Shown piece by piece: positions 1 through 11,949 of a stretch of DNA of 64,000 nt. How positions within the stretch are numbered: position 1 is the stretch's first letter; each line of letters starts with the position of its first letter. Made by a program: the position numbers and the translations under genes. The notes below the pieces were generated by a model that did no database searches, was not told where the DNA came from, and saw only the letters and a list, made by a program, of their open reading frames with translations. This DNA comes from Emmonsiellopsis sp. PD_33 (lineage: Eukaryota; Ascomycota; Eurotiomycetes; Onygenales; Ajellomycetaceae): contig JANTQF010000183.1 in NCBI GenBank assembly GCA_032988165.1, forward strand, positions 1 to 64,000. Reading direction: 5' to 3'.

Positions 1-420
1 TTGGGGGTCAGAATTTTTGGTGTGGGTTGCCAAGACTGCACTATGGGTATGCACCGCCCCCTGTTCCCACCACCCCACCAAAAATTAATATTAATGGGGG
101 CAAGGCATGCCTATATCCATTAGAACCGGCTCTTTGAGACAATTTTAATGGTGGTTTTATCTTTTTGAAATTCCAAAAACTAACTGAGATATTTCAAGTT
201 GAAGTTTGGGTTGGACATAGTAGTTAAGTAGTATAGAAAACCCTTTCTTATATCTGGTCCAGCTCCATCAATATTAATGCTATGGGGATGAGAGATATAT
301 CATTTAAAAGCTATTTTAAAGCTCTATAAGTCCTTCTCTTTTGAATATTTCCATAGGATCAATACTTATAGAGATATTCTAACTTGAAGTTTTAACCATA
401 TATCATTACTAAAGCTGCTA
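1..420. other. non-coding left edge, less mutated
   Basis: No gene seen. Two of the only four CG dinucleotides I found in the window lie here (55-56 and 127-128), and the first 130 bases are more GC-rich than what follows. This may be the edge of a block that escaped the CpG loss seen elsewhere. Inference from base composition only. Confidence 0.5.
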
Positions 421-660
421 CTGGAATGGGATTTCCCATGGGATTTCCCATCCCATAATATTATGGGATGAGATGGGAAAAAATAGTTCATCTCATGAGA
501 TTTTATTTGTGAGATGAGATAAACCATGGGATTTTAAATTTTCTATGAGATGAAATATGAGATTTCAATTTTTCTATGAGATGAGACATGAGAATTCATT
601 CTAACTATGAAATGAAACATAGGATTTCACCTCATGAGATAAGAATTCCCATTCTGCCAA
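421..660. repeat. GATGAGA/ATGGGA-rich degenerate minisatellite with palindrome
   Basis: Short motifs such as CTATGAGATGAGACATGAGA, CATGGGATTT and their variants recur about every 30-40 bases. A 22-nt perfect palindrome (CATCCCATAAT and its complement) sits at 449-470. No coding sense. Could be a terminal piece of an unrecognised mobile element; low information. Confidence 0.6.
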
Positions 661-1540
661 GTATCTACTAGGCCTAATCATATAATCTGTTGAGATAATA
701 AGAAAAGGTAATAAGTTATAAAAAAAAAAAAAAGGCAAAAGCATTTTTTAATTATCTATAATACTTTACTACTTCATATCTGCTGAGCTACTATTAGGAT
801 TATATGTAGAATCATTAATATAATAAAGGTTCCAGATAGGGGTATTATAGTCATTCAAGGACTGGATGCTGAACAACTCTCTTATTCTACCACTTGAATA
901 GCTAGTAGAGCTACTCAATTCACAGGCATTAATATAATGATAGTGAAGAATCTCACACTGAGAGTTAAATAAATAGTCTGTGGTCAGCTAGGTACCTCAC
1001 CCTAATGACTACTGAGCTATAGTGTGTGATTTTGATTATATCAGTATATATCATATTTTTAACCCCATTAAAAAATTCCTGACAGTTACATGCTAAAAAA
1101 AAAAAAAAAAGCTCACTACATGGTTCAAACTCTAACCTATATTTTAATGAGGTTACAAAAAAAGCATCATTAGTTATTAGCACAGTGATTACTCACTATG
1201 CTAATGATAGATAATACTGTTAGTGCTGACCTAAATTATATAATATAGCTCATTACATGTAAAAAAAAAAAAAAAAAAATAAAGCTCACTACATGATTTA
1301 AACCTTAGTCTATATTTTGTATAGGTTTAAAAAAAAGCATCATCCATCATTAATCATTACAGTAATAATAGATGATGTATGTTAGTGCAAACCTGAATTA
1401 AATTATATTTTTTGCCTTAACTCTGCCTGCAGATTTGATATGATGAGATTCTCAGAGACTATGATAATATATTAATATAATATACAAATAATATAAGATG
1501 TAATAGCTAAAGATAATAGTCTTAGTATACTATATTTCAG
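661..1540. repeat. AT-rich spacer with poly-A-bearing duplicated segment
   Basis: Two diverged copies of a segment of about 110-120 bp lie at about 1085-1190 and 1255-1370. Each has a run of 16-19 A, then GCTCACTACATG, a GTTYAAAC-like box, CTATATTTT and a second A-run followed by GCATCAT. A further A-run is at about 720-733. Looks like a short repeated element (possibly SINE-like), but I could not show a complete A/B-box promoter. No protein gene seen. Confidence 0.4.
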
Positions 1541-1873
1541 ATGCTTCCTCTGAATACTGAGTTATCAATTACTATCTTAAAATCCAGTATTCCTTCCTAT
1601 ATCCTCCTTTATCTGGCTATACTTATATATGAGAATCATCCCAATGAACACTCCTCTACTAGTTATTTTTCTTTAAATGTAAGTTTCTCCTTTCTCACTA
1701 TAATATTTATATTATTACTCTCTCTATTATCATTAGCCTCATTCTCTACTGCATTCTTCTTATTTTACTTTTTCTCTACCTATAGTTACTTCCTTTTATT
1801 TGTATGCTTCATCAGCATAATCTTATACATTATCTTTCCTAATAATAATGACTACTCCCATGAGACAACATGA
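1541..1873 (+). pseudogene. possible F-box-type family fragment
   Basis: An open frame begins at an ATG directly after a TATTTCAG acceptor-like sequence. It reads LPLNTELSITILKSS followed by LLYLAILIYE. Its DNA resembles the starts of the array members farther right (shared TTTATCTGGCTATACTTATATAT, also near 33417 and 34320). A GTAAGT donor-like site near 1680 and an ATTAG acceptor-like site near 1738 suggest that only about the first 45 codons are exon and that the rest of the open frame is intron. Assignment to the F-box-like family is by resemblance, not by a clear domain match. Nothing downstream resembles the rest of the family, so if real it is a truncated copy. Confidence 0.3.
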
Positions 1874-2129
1874 TGACTCACACTGAACTGCTGTTCAATT
1901 CCTATACTTCCAATTGAAATTAATAGAATGTCTCTGGCTATTAATGTAACAGTTAGATATATTAATTTAATTACCTTTTACATCAATAAGATATTTTCCT
2001 CTGAACTAAGACTGTTGTTTAGATACCAATTAAATTCATTAACATGAATAACTGAAGGTGACTACTGATGTAGTGTAAAAAACAATTAATAAGCCTGAAA
2101 AGTTATTAGTACTAAGTAAATCAAGAAAA

Positions 2130-3822
2130 TGAAAGAGGGTAAATACCTACCTATAGTTGATTATTAGTAGTTGCAGGTTGATAAGGTAAATACCATTTTT
2201 CATAGTATGCCTTTACATACTATAATGATTAGGCTTTTATCTCTAGCTCTCATTTCTCACTATTATAAACTAATAATTATAAATATAGGTTCAGAACTGC
2301 AGCAGTACAGTAAATCTTTCTCATACTACTATTAGCATTAGTATTTGAATAGTATTTCTTTAGTTTGTTATATATAACTTTTAGTGTAGTCTCCAAGCTA
2401 TTCTGAATGGTTGGAATTTCATAAATTACCTCAGAAAGCTATTCATTAAGATGATTGAACAGTACATTATAGATCAAAAATACATTGTGAATGAGTAGTA
2501 TATTTATATCTGAGAGAGCCTTAATAACCTACTAGAATGAATAAAGTAGGATAATAACATACATAATGAGCTGCCATTCATTATTATTCAACTAAAGATA
2601 GTGGAGCTTGAAGTTATCCTGAGTCATTACCTAGTAATGAATTCAATCCCTAAGTTACAGCACATAAATGCACATAAGATATGTTGAGCTCCACTGAGTC
2701 TTAACATTTTAGATCATTTAGAGCTTAATATGCTCTAACTGGAGCTTCTGAAAGCTTTCAATTCATTGGGAAGAACTTAAAAGGATATTAATAAGTAGGT
2801 GTAACTAATTAAATAATTGAGAGATTAGAAATACTATTAGATCATTATTATGAACTATTATATACCTTTGAGAGTATATGACTAAATGAGATCTCCTCTC
2901 TGTTACTCATATTAATATCATCCTCATGAAATGTCTATAGAATATTATTATTTATTAACTTAATTTATAGATCTCTAACTAGTTATTTTACTATCAGCTA
3001 CATAATATAAGCTACACAAGGAAGTTAATACATCTTGGCATCCTAGTGAACTTCATCCTCTGCATATAGATATTTCTCTAAGAATACTATTAATATATTA
3101 TTATTTGCTGCATTATCAGCTGTGAGAGTAAAAATATCATTTTTAATTCATATATTATATATACACTGCATCACATATCCTGCCATATTGTCACCAGTGT
3201 GCATATCACTAAGATGCTCAAACTCAATTAATGCCTCTATATACTTCCATTTCTGAGTAATATAGTAGCCTTTAATACAGAGAAATACTAAACTATTTGT
3301 GCTTGTCCATACATTTAAGGCCAGTGCAATCTTTATATTAGAGATTTAGTCTGGGAGTAGGTCTTTTATCATCATTTCATAGGAGTTATTCAGCTCTTTT
3401 TGCAGGGCAGTCTGTTTTGAGAGGAAGGCCTTGACTTCACTGTTGTCATATACTAGTAATTATCAGAGATTAAAATTCTGTATGGCATGAAATGTTATAT
3501 TTATTAATAGAAAGACATAAAGGAGAAAGGTTTAATAGTTTTCTTTATTAAATAGTAGTATCTCTACTCATAGTTACTTGTGTGTGAGGTTTTACTGAGA
3601 TGAAAGGATCATTACCACAGCCTATTACTAAATAAATCAACTTATATTATACTTATAAATGCTACTCTAATATTCATTTATTTATTTAAAGAGACAGTAT
3701 TCTGACACTTCTTACTAATAAAATGTTTTCTCATTCCTGAGATCTCCATGTTATTATACTGAGGATGTTAAAGAATCTACTTGCATTGAATATAGAGTAA
3801 AGCTAGTTCATTATTCTACTAG
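2130..3822 (-). pseudogene. hAT-family DNA transposase relic
   Basis: Read on the minus strand with stops ignored, about 3460 down to 2280 gives a recognisable hAT transposase core: ALALNVWTSTNSLVFL then KGYYIT, DMHTGDNMAGYVMQCI, FTLTADNAANNN, LLPCVAYI, LNDLKCWDSV-like text, and KLKKYYSNTNANSS with VLN. These match the conserved hAT blocks (D-x-W-T-S, the T-x-x-D-N-A block, the pre-dimerisation KL..YY block). The first catalytic aspartate position reads Asn (3313-3315), and stops interrupt nearly every block. The N-terminal part, 3461-3822, is weak. The 11.4-kb retroelement abuts it at 3823, so the 5' end may lie beyond 15191. No terminal inverted repeats were identified. Confidence 0.8.
3819..3822. 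repeat. target-site duplication CTAG (left)
   Basis: CTAG directly flanks the left LTR and recurs at 15188-15191 just outside the right LTR. With the LTR's terminal A it could also be read as 5 bp (ACTAG). Confidence 0.8.
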
Positions 3823-4141
3823 TGAAGTGGGGACAGAGTGTGTGCATCAGGCAGCACTGAACAGGGCAGCAGCAAACACAAGAAAAGAATTGATATTGAT
3901 GTTGAAGTAGAGGAATGTATTAGCAATCTATAGTACAAAACAACATAATAATAGAATGATAAGATAACACTCAAAAGAAATAAAAGATCTATCTTAAAGA
4001 AGCATATACATGCATGAGAAATCCATGAATGAACAGATGATGTCTTGCAATGAAAGGAAAATATTTATCTTCATAGCTGTGCTTGGCAGTGAAAAGCCTT
4101 GGTGAAAAATTAATTTAACCTGATGGTAGATTCCCATCACA
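3823..4141 (-). repeat. 3' LTR of the 11.4-kb gypsy element
   Basis: 319 bp, matching 14869-15187 over its whole length, with differences that are mostly transitions. On the element's strand it starts TGTGATGGGAATC and ends CCACTTCA. The two copies share blocks such as TGAAGTAGAGGAATGTAT and GATGATGTCT. Confidence 0.9.
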
Positions 4142-4160
4142 TATCTCCTCTCCCCCTAAT
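4142..4160 (-). other. polypurine tract
   Basis: On the element's strand, AGGGGGAGAGGAGATA sits directly next to the 3' LTR, the expected place for the plus-strand primer in reverse transcription. Confidence 0.7.
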
Positions 4161-6750
4161 TTACTGACCCAGTAAATAGAAGAATGGCTCAGTATTGTGG
4201 TGAGAGTAGCAGCCCTGAATATGTTGTTCCAAAATCAATCTAACTATGTAATCCCAAAGTCAGCTGATGAATGATGATGCTGTGTTGGATCATCTATTTA
4301 TAAGAAAGTAGTCACATTGAGGTAGGGAGGCAGCCCAGAGATGAATGAGCAAGTTAGTAACAGTGAAGCCTCTTCTGGGCTACAGTAAATGTGGCTGGCA
4401 TTTTTAAGCAGAGGTCCAGGCAGAATGGTTCATCAACAGCTTGAACCATGAAATTGTGGGGTGATAGCCTCTATGGCCAGGAATAAAAATAGAAGCTGGA
4501 ACAGAATTGGTGAGAGGTTTCTAGATGAGGAGAGGGCAGAGTGCAGCCCTAGAATGTGTAAACTACTGAGTAGAAGTGAGGCCCAGAGAAATGAATGAGT
4601 AGGTTAATAATAAAGGAAGGGTATACTCTAGATAGGCAGGACAGCCTGCAAGTGCATAACTTTATACTAATGATCTTATATGTGATAAGATTCATGATCC
4701 TATTATGAGAGAAAGTAGGATAATTGGTGACAAGTAGTAAATGAAGATTGAGGTGAGTGGTGTGAAAGATGAAGATGAAAGAGACACAAGGAAAAAATAA
4801 AGAATAAGGAGGAAGAAAATATAGCAGGTAAAATCAGCAGTAGAAGGTACAGGGCAAGATATATACAGATAAGTAAGTATAGAAAGGAAAGTAGATATAG
4901 TAAGAAAAATAAACATAGAGTAGCAGCAGACTACACATAGAAAATAAAAGAAATTAAGGAAGATATAAAGGAAACATAGAGGAAGCAAACTAAGTAATAT
5001 AATGAGGAAAAAAAAACAAACATATACTAGTAATAGTAAGAGCAGCAACTACAGCAGAATAATGAGCTCTAATTGGCTGAAACATTTCCTAGTCCTAGAG
5101 CAGGAAATTATAATTAGCTAGATTAGCTAGCTAATGCCTGTCTCCTTGCAGCCATAAATTAGAATTCTGATGGTATCTCCTTCTACAGCTATACAGTTAC
5201 TAATAATAAAATTAAGAGAAATATTATTATAGTAGTAGTAAAAGAAACTCTACTGACTAAACAGCTATTTCTCAGCATTCATCACAGTTATAAAGGTATG
5301 AACTGCAGCTCCCACAGCTCTCTTGCACCAGGTCAGAATGTAATTCTTAGCTGACTAATTAGATATCAGATTAAAAAGAATCTGTTGCTCTCTTCAGACT
5401 AAAGGATCATCTTATTATTAATATTCAATTAAAGCTTCAGAAAGTGCATCAAGACCTATCACAGCTATGATAGCAGGAAAGCAATAAGGAATGCTGCTGT
5501 ACAGAATAGGCAGGCTGGAGAGTATTATAAGTCTATGAATAAAATTTTAATTTGCCTGTAAGAGCTACTTTTATATGCTACTCTCTAGAACTTCTAAAGA
5601 CTTACTATCTTTCTGGATTCTGATGAATCATGGAAGTATTATTCTCCACTTAATTGTAGCTAAGCTCATACTCTCATGGGAAATGTGTAGCATGGTAATT
5701 CTTGCATCTCCCTGTTTGCAAGGAATAGTCTTTCAGTCAGTCTTAAAATCCCATAAATTTTGATTGATGAGTATCTATAGAGAAACATCCTGAATGATTC
5801 TACCATTTAGAAACCCCTTTCCATAAAGTTAGTGATTCTACTCAGAGACACAGTGATGCATGTCAGGGACCACAGTTGTGCAGTTTGCATGATCCTTGTT
5901 TATCATGCTAATGAACCCTTGAATCATATTTATACTATAATTTTCCTCAGTGAGATGCTAAATATTGATATTGATATGCTAGAAAAACATGCTATCCTTC
6001 TTTCTAATGAACTTGATGTAATACAGGTAGGAGATGAGTCTCATCTGATGATCTAGATGAAGAGTGACATACCAGGCATAGTAAATCAGATCCTGATGAA
6101 TTATCTACTGGATGATTTTATGAAGCATTGTGTGGAGCTACCCCAGTGACTTCTGATCCTTTTACTAATGGAATAAGTATATATTCTATTCATGTGCTAT
6201 TATCTTTCTGAATATATTATATGTAGTAGGTATATTTCTCACAACTATCTTCATTCAGAGCCAGGAGAAAATCAGAAGAGATAAAGAGCTATTTACACTT
6301 CAGCCATTTAGTGTAAGGTCCATATTTATGCTTCTCAGGCTGAGATTCTTCAATATGCTTACTCAGTTTGATGAAGTAATAGAAGGAAGGATAGCATGCT
6401 TCATATGATATATCTGAAGAAGATTCTCTGGGCAGGCAGGGCAGTACTCTTTGTGAAAATAATGAAAAGTGCTGTTAGTGATGTGGATCTAATCAAAATT
6501 TCTGTAGCTATTAATAACAGCCTTGAGCCTGAATGTTAAAGCTATCTGATTCAAACTCTGAGTCAGCAAACTAATTTTCCCCCTAAGATTAATAGCATAA
6601 TGATAGTACAAAGAAAAAGGAAATAATAATTTTATAAGCTGATTTAGAAGCTTGACAAGCTAACTATCATTCAGCTTCTTTATATCATTGAGCTGAGCTT
6701 TCAAGATAGACTTAATATTCTAATGACATGTGTATCTATAATGACTAGTC
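4161..6750 (-). other. element interior between the extra ORF and the 3' LTR
   Basis: No clear gene. On the minus strand, 6000-6420 still reads like a protein: a stretch with FIKLSKHIEESQPEKH, YGPYTKWLKC and FLLALNEDS, in a different frame from the ORF above it. Open frames at 4692-5048 (minus) and 5575-6056 (plus) are low-complexity or unsupported. Either the extra coding region of this element extends here across frameshifts, or another relic is nested inside. Confidence 0.4.
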
Positions 6751-6752
6751 TC

Positions 6753-7832
6753 CTAATGCTTTTCAACAGCTTTAGTAATATCAGAATCCTTCTTATTAGT
6801 ATTTTGATTCTCAAGCTCTGCCATCTCTTCTGGTGAAAGGCTGGCAAAATGGGAGAGACTAACATTGAACAGGGAGATGGCTATTAATGAAACTAATTGG
6901 CTAGAGACATGTTGTGAGTAAGAAGTAGATAAAACAGGGCTAGGGTTTTGAGAAATGCTAGATGAGAAAGTAGAAGGAGACATAGGAATTAATTTAGAAT
7001 GATAGTAATTATCCTGAGGAGAATAAGGAGAAGATAGAGGCATTTAGCCAGTCATATAGGAATCATGCAGTAAAGATGGAGGGGGCTGAGGCTGAAGATT
7101 TTAAGAAGGTAGAGATAGAAGAATTAGAGGCTGTAGATCAGTAGGAGTAGAGAGAGATAATAAGATACTAGCTGCAAGAATTCCCTTAAGGCCAACATGA
7201 AGCTTAGTAGCATAGATGGCTTCTATATTCAATGCAGGGCTAATAAAATCTGGCCTGAAGACATTCTTAAGGTTAGAAAGCATTAGTTCCTTATTAAGCT
7301 TTATGCTCCTCTCAGAATTCTGACACAGCTGAATCCATATTACCTGATTGATTCTTCCTACTGTAGATAGATAGTTATAATTTCTTGTAAGGGTTACTAT
7401 ACATCTACATTATTTATTCTTCTTTAGTATTAATCAGAATTTATTAGTAACAGCCTTCCCTTAGTATTCCACACAAGTTTTATACTCTTCTGAAGTGTAA
7501 TTTCAGCAAACCCTGACTGTCTCTGCTATGTGATAGATCTTTACTGTCTAGTAGTAGAAGTTAGCTTCAGATATCACTGTCTATCAGACCTTATCCTTCT
7601 TCATTCATTCAAAATATACAGTGACCTTCTCCTCTCTATCTTCATATCTACTCATAATCAGATTGGTGATTTCACACTGGATCTAGTAATATAAAGCTGT
7701 ATGCCTATTAAGGGTATCAATATATTTCTGAATCTCTCTGATAGTTGATAACTTTTTCTTCCCATACTCAACTAAGGTAAGGGAGTTAGTGGGCTTTGAG
7801 GCCAGGGCATGCAGATTTTGGTGATTCAACAT
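6753..7832 (-). pseudogene. extra ORF downstream of pol, unknown product
   Basis: From an ATG at 7832, one minus-strand frame can be followed for about 360 codons with only a handful of stops. It begins MLNHQNLHALASKP, passes LSTIREIQKYIDTLNRH and a stretch with SNLKNVFRPDFISPALN, and ends in a Ser-rich segment with SLSPEEMAELENQN at 6753. The frame continues without shift past 6753 as NIKSILKAQLNDIKKL. It sits where retroviral-like elements may carry an env or accessory gene, but I see no signal peptide, transmembrane segment or known domain. I do not assign a function. It has the same strand and the same decay as the pol upstream of it. Confidence 0.5.
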
Positions 7833-8280
7833 TTTGCAGAAAGGAAGTGAGGGAAATTGTAAATATAGTACTGTTGTGTGTTGATGTAAGTTGATTCAAG
7901 AGTGAGACTGAAATATCTATAATGATGATGAGGGGAAAGTAGAGGAAAATGTAGGGTAAAGTGTACTCTTATAGTTTTTCAAATGTGAGATGCAAAGGCA
8001 GCTGCAGCTAGCAAAATAAAAGAATAAGAAAGATATACTGCTATTTTAATGGCTATAAAATGAAAGAAATAAAGAAAACTTGCAAAGAAATATGAAGATA
8101 CATTTAGATCCTAGCATATTACTCATACTGGCATTTAAATCATAAAGAGACAGCTAATAAAGAAAATAAACTAATGAGTAGATACAGCTAAACAAAGGAA
8201 ATAAAGAAAGAATGAATGGAATAAGGAAATAAATGTAGCAATCAGATAATAATCATAAAACTTTTATTATAAGAAATTAG
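7833..8280. other. spacer between integrase end and extra ORF
   Basis: AT-rich with many stops in all frames. No feature recognised. It separates the pol end from the ATG of the extra ORF. Confidence 0.5.
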
Positions 8281-11200
8281 AGATTATAAAGCATTCTCTC
8301 TCCTACTCATATCTTCTTTCTTCTCACCACTATTCTCCACTGGATCTATATTATCTAATACTACTAGCATTTGATCATTATGAAGGTAAAATTTCTTTAT
8401 CTAGTTACCTACAGTGATGTTATGGAATAGTGTGCTATTCAGTTCTTCAAGATGATAAGTGCCTTTCTCATGATTTACTTCTCATACATGATATAGACTC
8501 AACCATTAGAAGTTAAGTTTGATAGAATAGAATGTTTCTATTTTAGTGTCATGCAGAAGGATAAGATCTCCTACCTGGACTGAATTGTACACTAATTGCT
8601 TGATTTCATCAAATAGATCCTGATTTTTCTCTCATACATACTATAGGTGAAAGGCTGCCTCCTCCAGGTTCTTATTCTGTCTCTCCAACTGTTGAATCTG
8701 CATGTATATTAAGTTGGCATGAGAGTAAATAGTGTGCTATGAAAGTATTTATTATATTAGTACCTCAAGCTCAACAGGGAGGATAGCATCATAGCCATAT
8801 TACAGATAGAATGATGTCTCACTTGTTGACTATCAAATAGAGACACAATTCATCTACAGCACTGAGTAGAAATAGTTAACTCAATTCCTTCTATCTATAG
8901 TAAGCTTTACCAGTGCATCTGAAATAGAGTAGTGGTCACATTCAATCATGCTATTTACTTTCACATTGTATGATGAAATCATTATTTGCCTGACATGATA
9001 TTTAATAGTGAAAATCCTGGTTCACTTCTAATTCTCTAGCCTACTATCACAAATCATCTCTTGGAAACAGCCATACTAGCATATAATATTCTTATAAATG
9101 AATTGTGCCATATATTCAGCCTTAGTATGTGCAAGGGGCCAGCCTTTAACTCAGTCAGTGAGGTCATTCTGAGTAATAACTGCACATGATTTCCCCTGGT
9201 TTTTTGAAAACTTGACAACATTGATACACCACTTATCCCACAGATAGTTATAGTGAGTTGGATACAGTAGTTTCTTGAGGTGGTTACTTTCCTGAAATTG
9301 ACACTTATGGCATCTCTTACAGTATGCCTTGACCTCACTGAATAAGCCTTCCCACTAATATTGCTGAGAGACCTTGTGGTTGATTGCCTTGTGGCCTTTA
9401 TAGCCAGACTTATCATATATTTAAGTAATGATTTCCCTCTGTTCATCTGAATCATCCACCATGTGCCTTAGTGGAATCCCTTTGCCTGACTGGCAAAATA
9501 AATGTTACCCATGCACCACATAGTTCAGTGCATGTTTATGTCATTTTAGGAAAACCTTATGAGGAATATCATCAGGCTGCTTCAGGATAGTAAGGTATCT
9601 AGCAATCAATTTACTGTAGTTAGAATAAGAGGATGAAAGAACATAAGATTCTTTACTGTCAGCATCATTAGGAACTTTGAAGTTAGAGATAGTAGTAGAA
9701 GCTATACTAATATAATTGAGTTCTACCTCAATAAATTCATCAATGTCCTGATTCTTAGGCACCTCACCATCAGTAGGTGGTCATCAAGAAAGACTATTAG
9801 TAGCACTATAAATTCAATCAGGAATGTAATGGACATCAAAATTAAATATCTGAATCCATGCAAGCTAGTTGGTTATTAGAGCACCAGAAAGATCAGTAGC
9901 TATCTAGTTGAGTTGAGCAATCAAGATTTTTGTGTTAGTTTTAAGAATGAAGTGAATACTATATAGGTAATATCAGTACTTCTTTAGCATTTTAAGGACA
10001 GCTTGACATTCTTATTTTCCTGTGTCATATTTTACTTCTATTGAGCTCCAGATTTTACTTTCATACTGATAGAAATGAAGCTTCTTATTTCTAATATCTT
10101 GCTAGCTCAGTATTCCTCCTTAATTATATTTGCTGACATTAGTTGTGATCATGATATCTCTAGCACCCTCAGAATAATTAATGCAGTGCAGAGTAGGAGC
10201 AGTTATCAGTACTATCTTTAGAACTAACATGATGTTTGATTGCTTGGGTCTCCAGAGGAAAAAGATGTTTTTCTTGAACAGTAAATAGATTGGGTTGAAA
10301 ATGAGGGTAAAGTTTGAGATCCAGATGCAATAATACACATAAATACTGATGAAGATATGAGCTCCAAAGATCTCAGTTGATTCAGACTATTCAATGATTT
10401 TGATAATTTTGATGGCCTCAGGGTGGTGCCTATCAGCATTGATGATGTATCTAATAAGAACCATGCTAAAGCAGCTGAACTCAGATTTTGCAATCTGAAT
10501 GCATGTGTTTGAGAGTTTAATACTGACTAGGGTCTGATTCAGGTTTTGAAGATACTCCAAAATAAACTGGTAAATTCCTGATATAACCTCCTTGTTATTA
10601 TACTAAGATTATGGACCTTTTATATCAATGTCATCTATGAAATTATCTGCCTAGTGAGGAATGTTTAAATGGAAAATGTGAGCTATGACTTGGCAGAAGA
10701 TAGTAATAGAATTTGTGACATTCTATAGCAATGTTATCTGATGAAGAAGGTCAATTAGGGTTTAAAAGACAGTTATATTGTAACTATTCTCATGCAAAGT
10801 AATCTAATTGTATCTGGAAAAGAAATCCATCATACTGATGATAACTTGCCCAGTAAAATCTTCTACAAAAGCATCAGTATTGGGAGGAATATAAGTATTC
10901 TAAACTGTAATAGCATTCATATTCATACAGACATTAATAATTTAGTATTTCTCAGACTCCTTCTTCTTGATGAGGAATCATTTATTCTGATATGGACTAT
11001 AACAATGTTTGAAGATGCTAGAATTGACTTGCTTATAAAGCATTTCTATGACTATTAGCAGCAATTTTTAAGGAATAGAAAACTTAGAAGTCTACCATGC
11101 TTCATGCTCAACAGCATGAATCTTAATTGATAGAGAGACTTTCTCAGCTAGTTTTCTATAATTATTGAAGCTTCATATTAATACTTTCTTCTACCTGAGT

Positions 11201-11300
11201 AAGATCTCAATCAGCAGCTTGCATTCCTAAAGTGTTAAAATCAATCTGATTTAAAGCTTTTCTATCCTATTGGGCTTGAGGTGAGAGCTGTGTGAGCAAT
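8281..11300 (-). pseudogene. pol: gypsy pol: reverse transcriptase, RNase H, integrase (broken)
   Basis: A single minus-strand frame links the RT, RNase H and integrase core. RT: NMNAITVQNTYIPPNTD, then MDFFSRYNY and the catalytic FIDDIDIKGP (FIDD at 10630-10641, fungal gypsy form of YxDD). RNase H: ITTNVSKY, then HYIPD and PPTDGEVP (about 10340-9700). Integrase: zinc-binding GHKAINHK and CKRCHKC (about 9400-9305), then CINVVKF, where the first catalytic Asp is Asn (9220-9222). After that come SISDALVKL, YGYDAILPVEL, QLERQNKNLEEAA and a tail with VGDLILLHDTK, RWLSLYHV-like text and GTYHLEEL. This matches the long integrase tail of fungal elements. Many TGA, TAG and TAA stops. No activity is possible in this state. 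Confidence 0.9.
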
Positions 11301-11834
11301 CTGAGAAATGAGGTGTGATCAGATAGTTGTAAGGTAAAGATAGATTCTTTACAGATTTAATGTTATTTTAATACTATTTCTGATGAATTTCTCTTCATTA
11401 ATCTATTCTATTAGGTATCTCTCCATTTATTACTAGTGTATTGAGGGGCTGAATCTTATCTGCCTTCTACTTGTACAGTGTGGTGACAATTAGGTGGTAA
11501 GATTGAGGAGAAAGCTCAGTAGAATTATAGAGAGGAAGGTTGTGTAGTTACATGCTACAAACTTGATGAATTTCAGAGATAGGATACTGTAAGAAAGGAA
11601 ATATAGCATGTGAGGATAGCTGAAAGTACTATTATAGAATAGTAGGAATGTGCAGTGGAGATTTCTGAGACAATTAAATAATAACCTCTGATTGACTGGA
11701 GGTATTTATTAGCTCTGAACTGGGAAATTATGATTAGCTGAATTCTCTCTCATTACTCTTATGTGATAGAATTTCTACTCTGTCATCTATCATACTAATA
11801 CTATTAACTCTGACTTCATCTCTTTACTTATTAC

Positions 11835-11940
11835 TACCATTGTGAAGATCAGTTGAACTTAGCACCTCTAGTTTAAAGACTGATGCTTGCTGTAAAGATC
11901 ATCCAGCTACCTATCACTATAGTTCTCTGAAGAATAGCTG
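11835..11940 (-). other. tRNA-like segment inside the gypsy element
   Basis: Minus-strand text has an A-box-like TAGCTGGATGATC, then GCATCAGTCTTTAAACTAGAGG (anticodon-arm-like, Lys-type CTTTAA) and a B-box-like AGTTCAACTGATC, at roughly tRNA spacing. The stems do not pair well as written. It lies between protease and RT, so it may be a tRNA-derived insertion or chance resemblance in coding sequence. Confidence 0.25.
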
Positions 11941-11949
11941 AGGAAGAAG

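Noticed and set aside
4692..5048. Open minus-strand frame, Leu/Phe-rich, membrane-protein-like
   Set aside because: It is the complement of an AG-rich stretch, has no family resemblance, and lies in the non-coding part of the gypsy element.
6753..7832. Calling the extra gypsy ORF an envelope gene
   Set aside because: The position fits, but no signal peptide, transmembrane segment or cleavage motif is visible.
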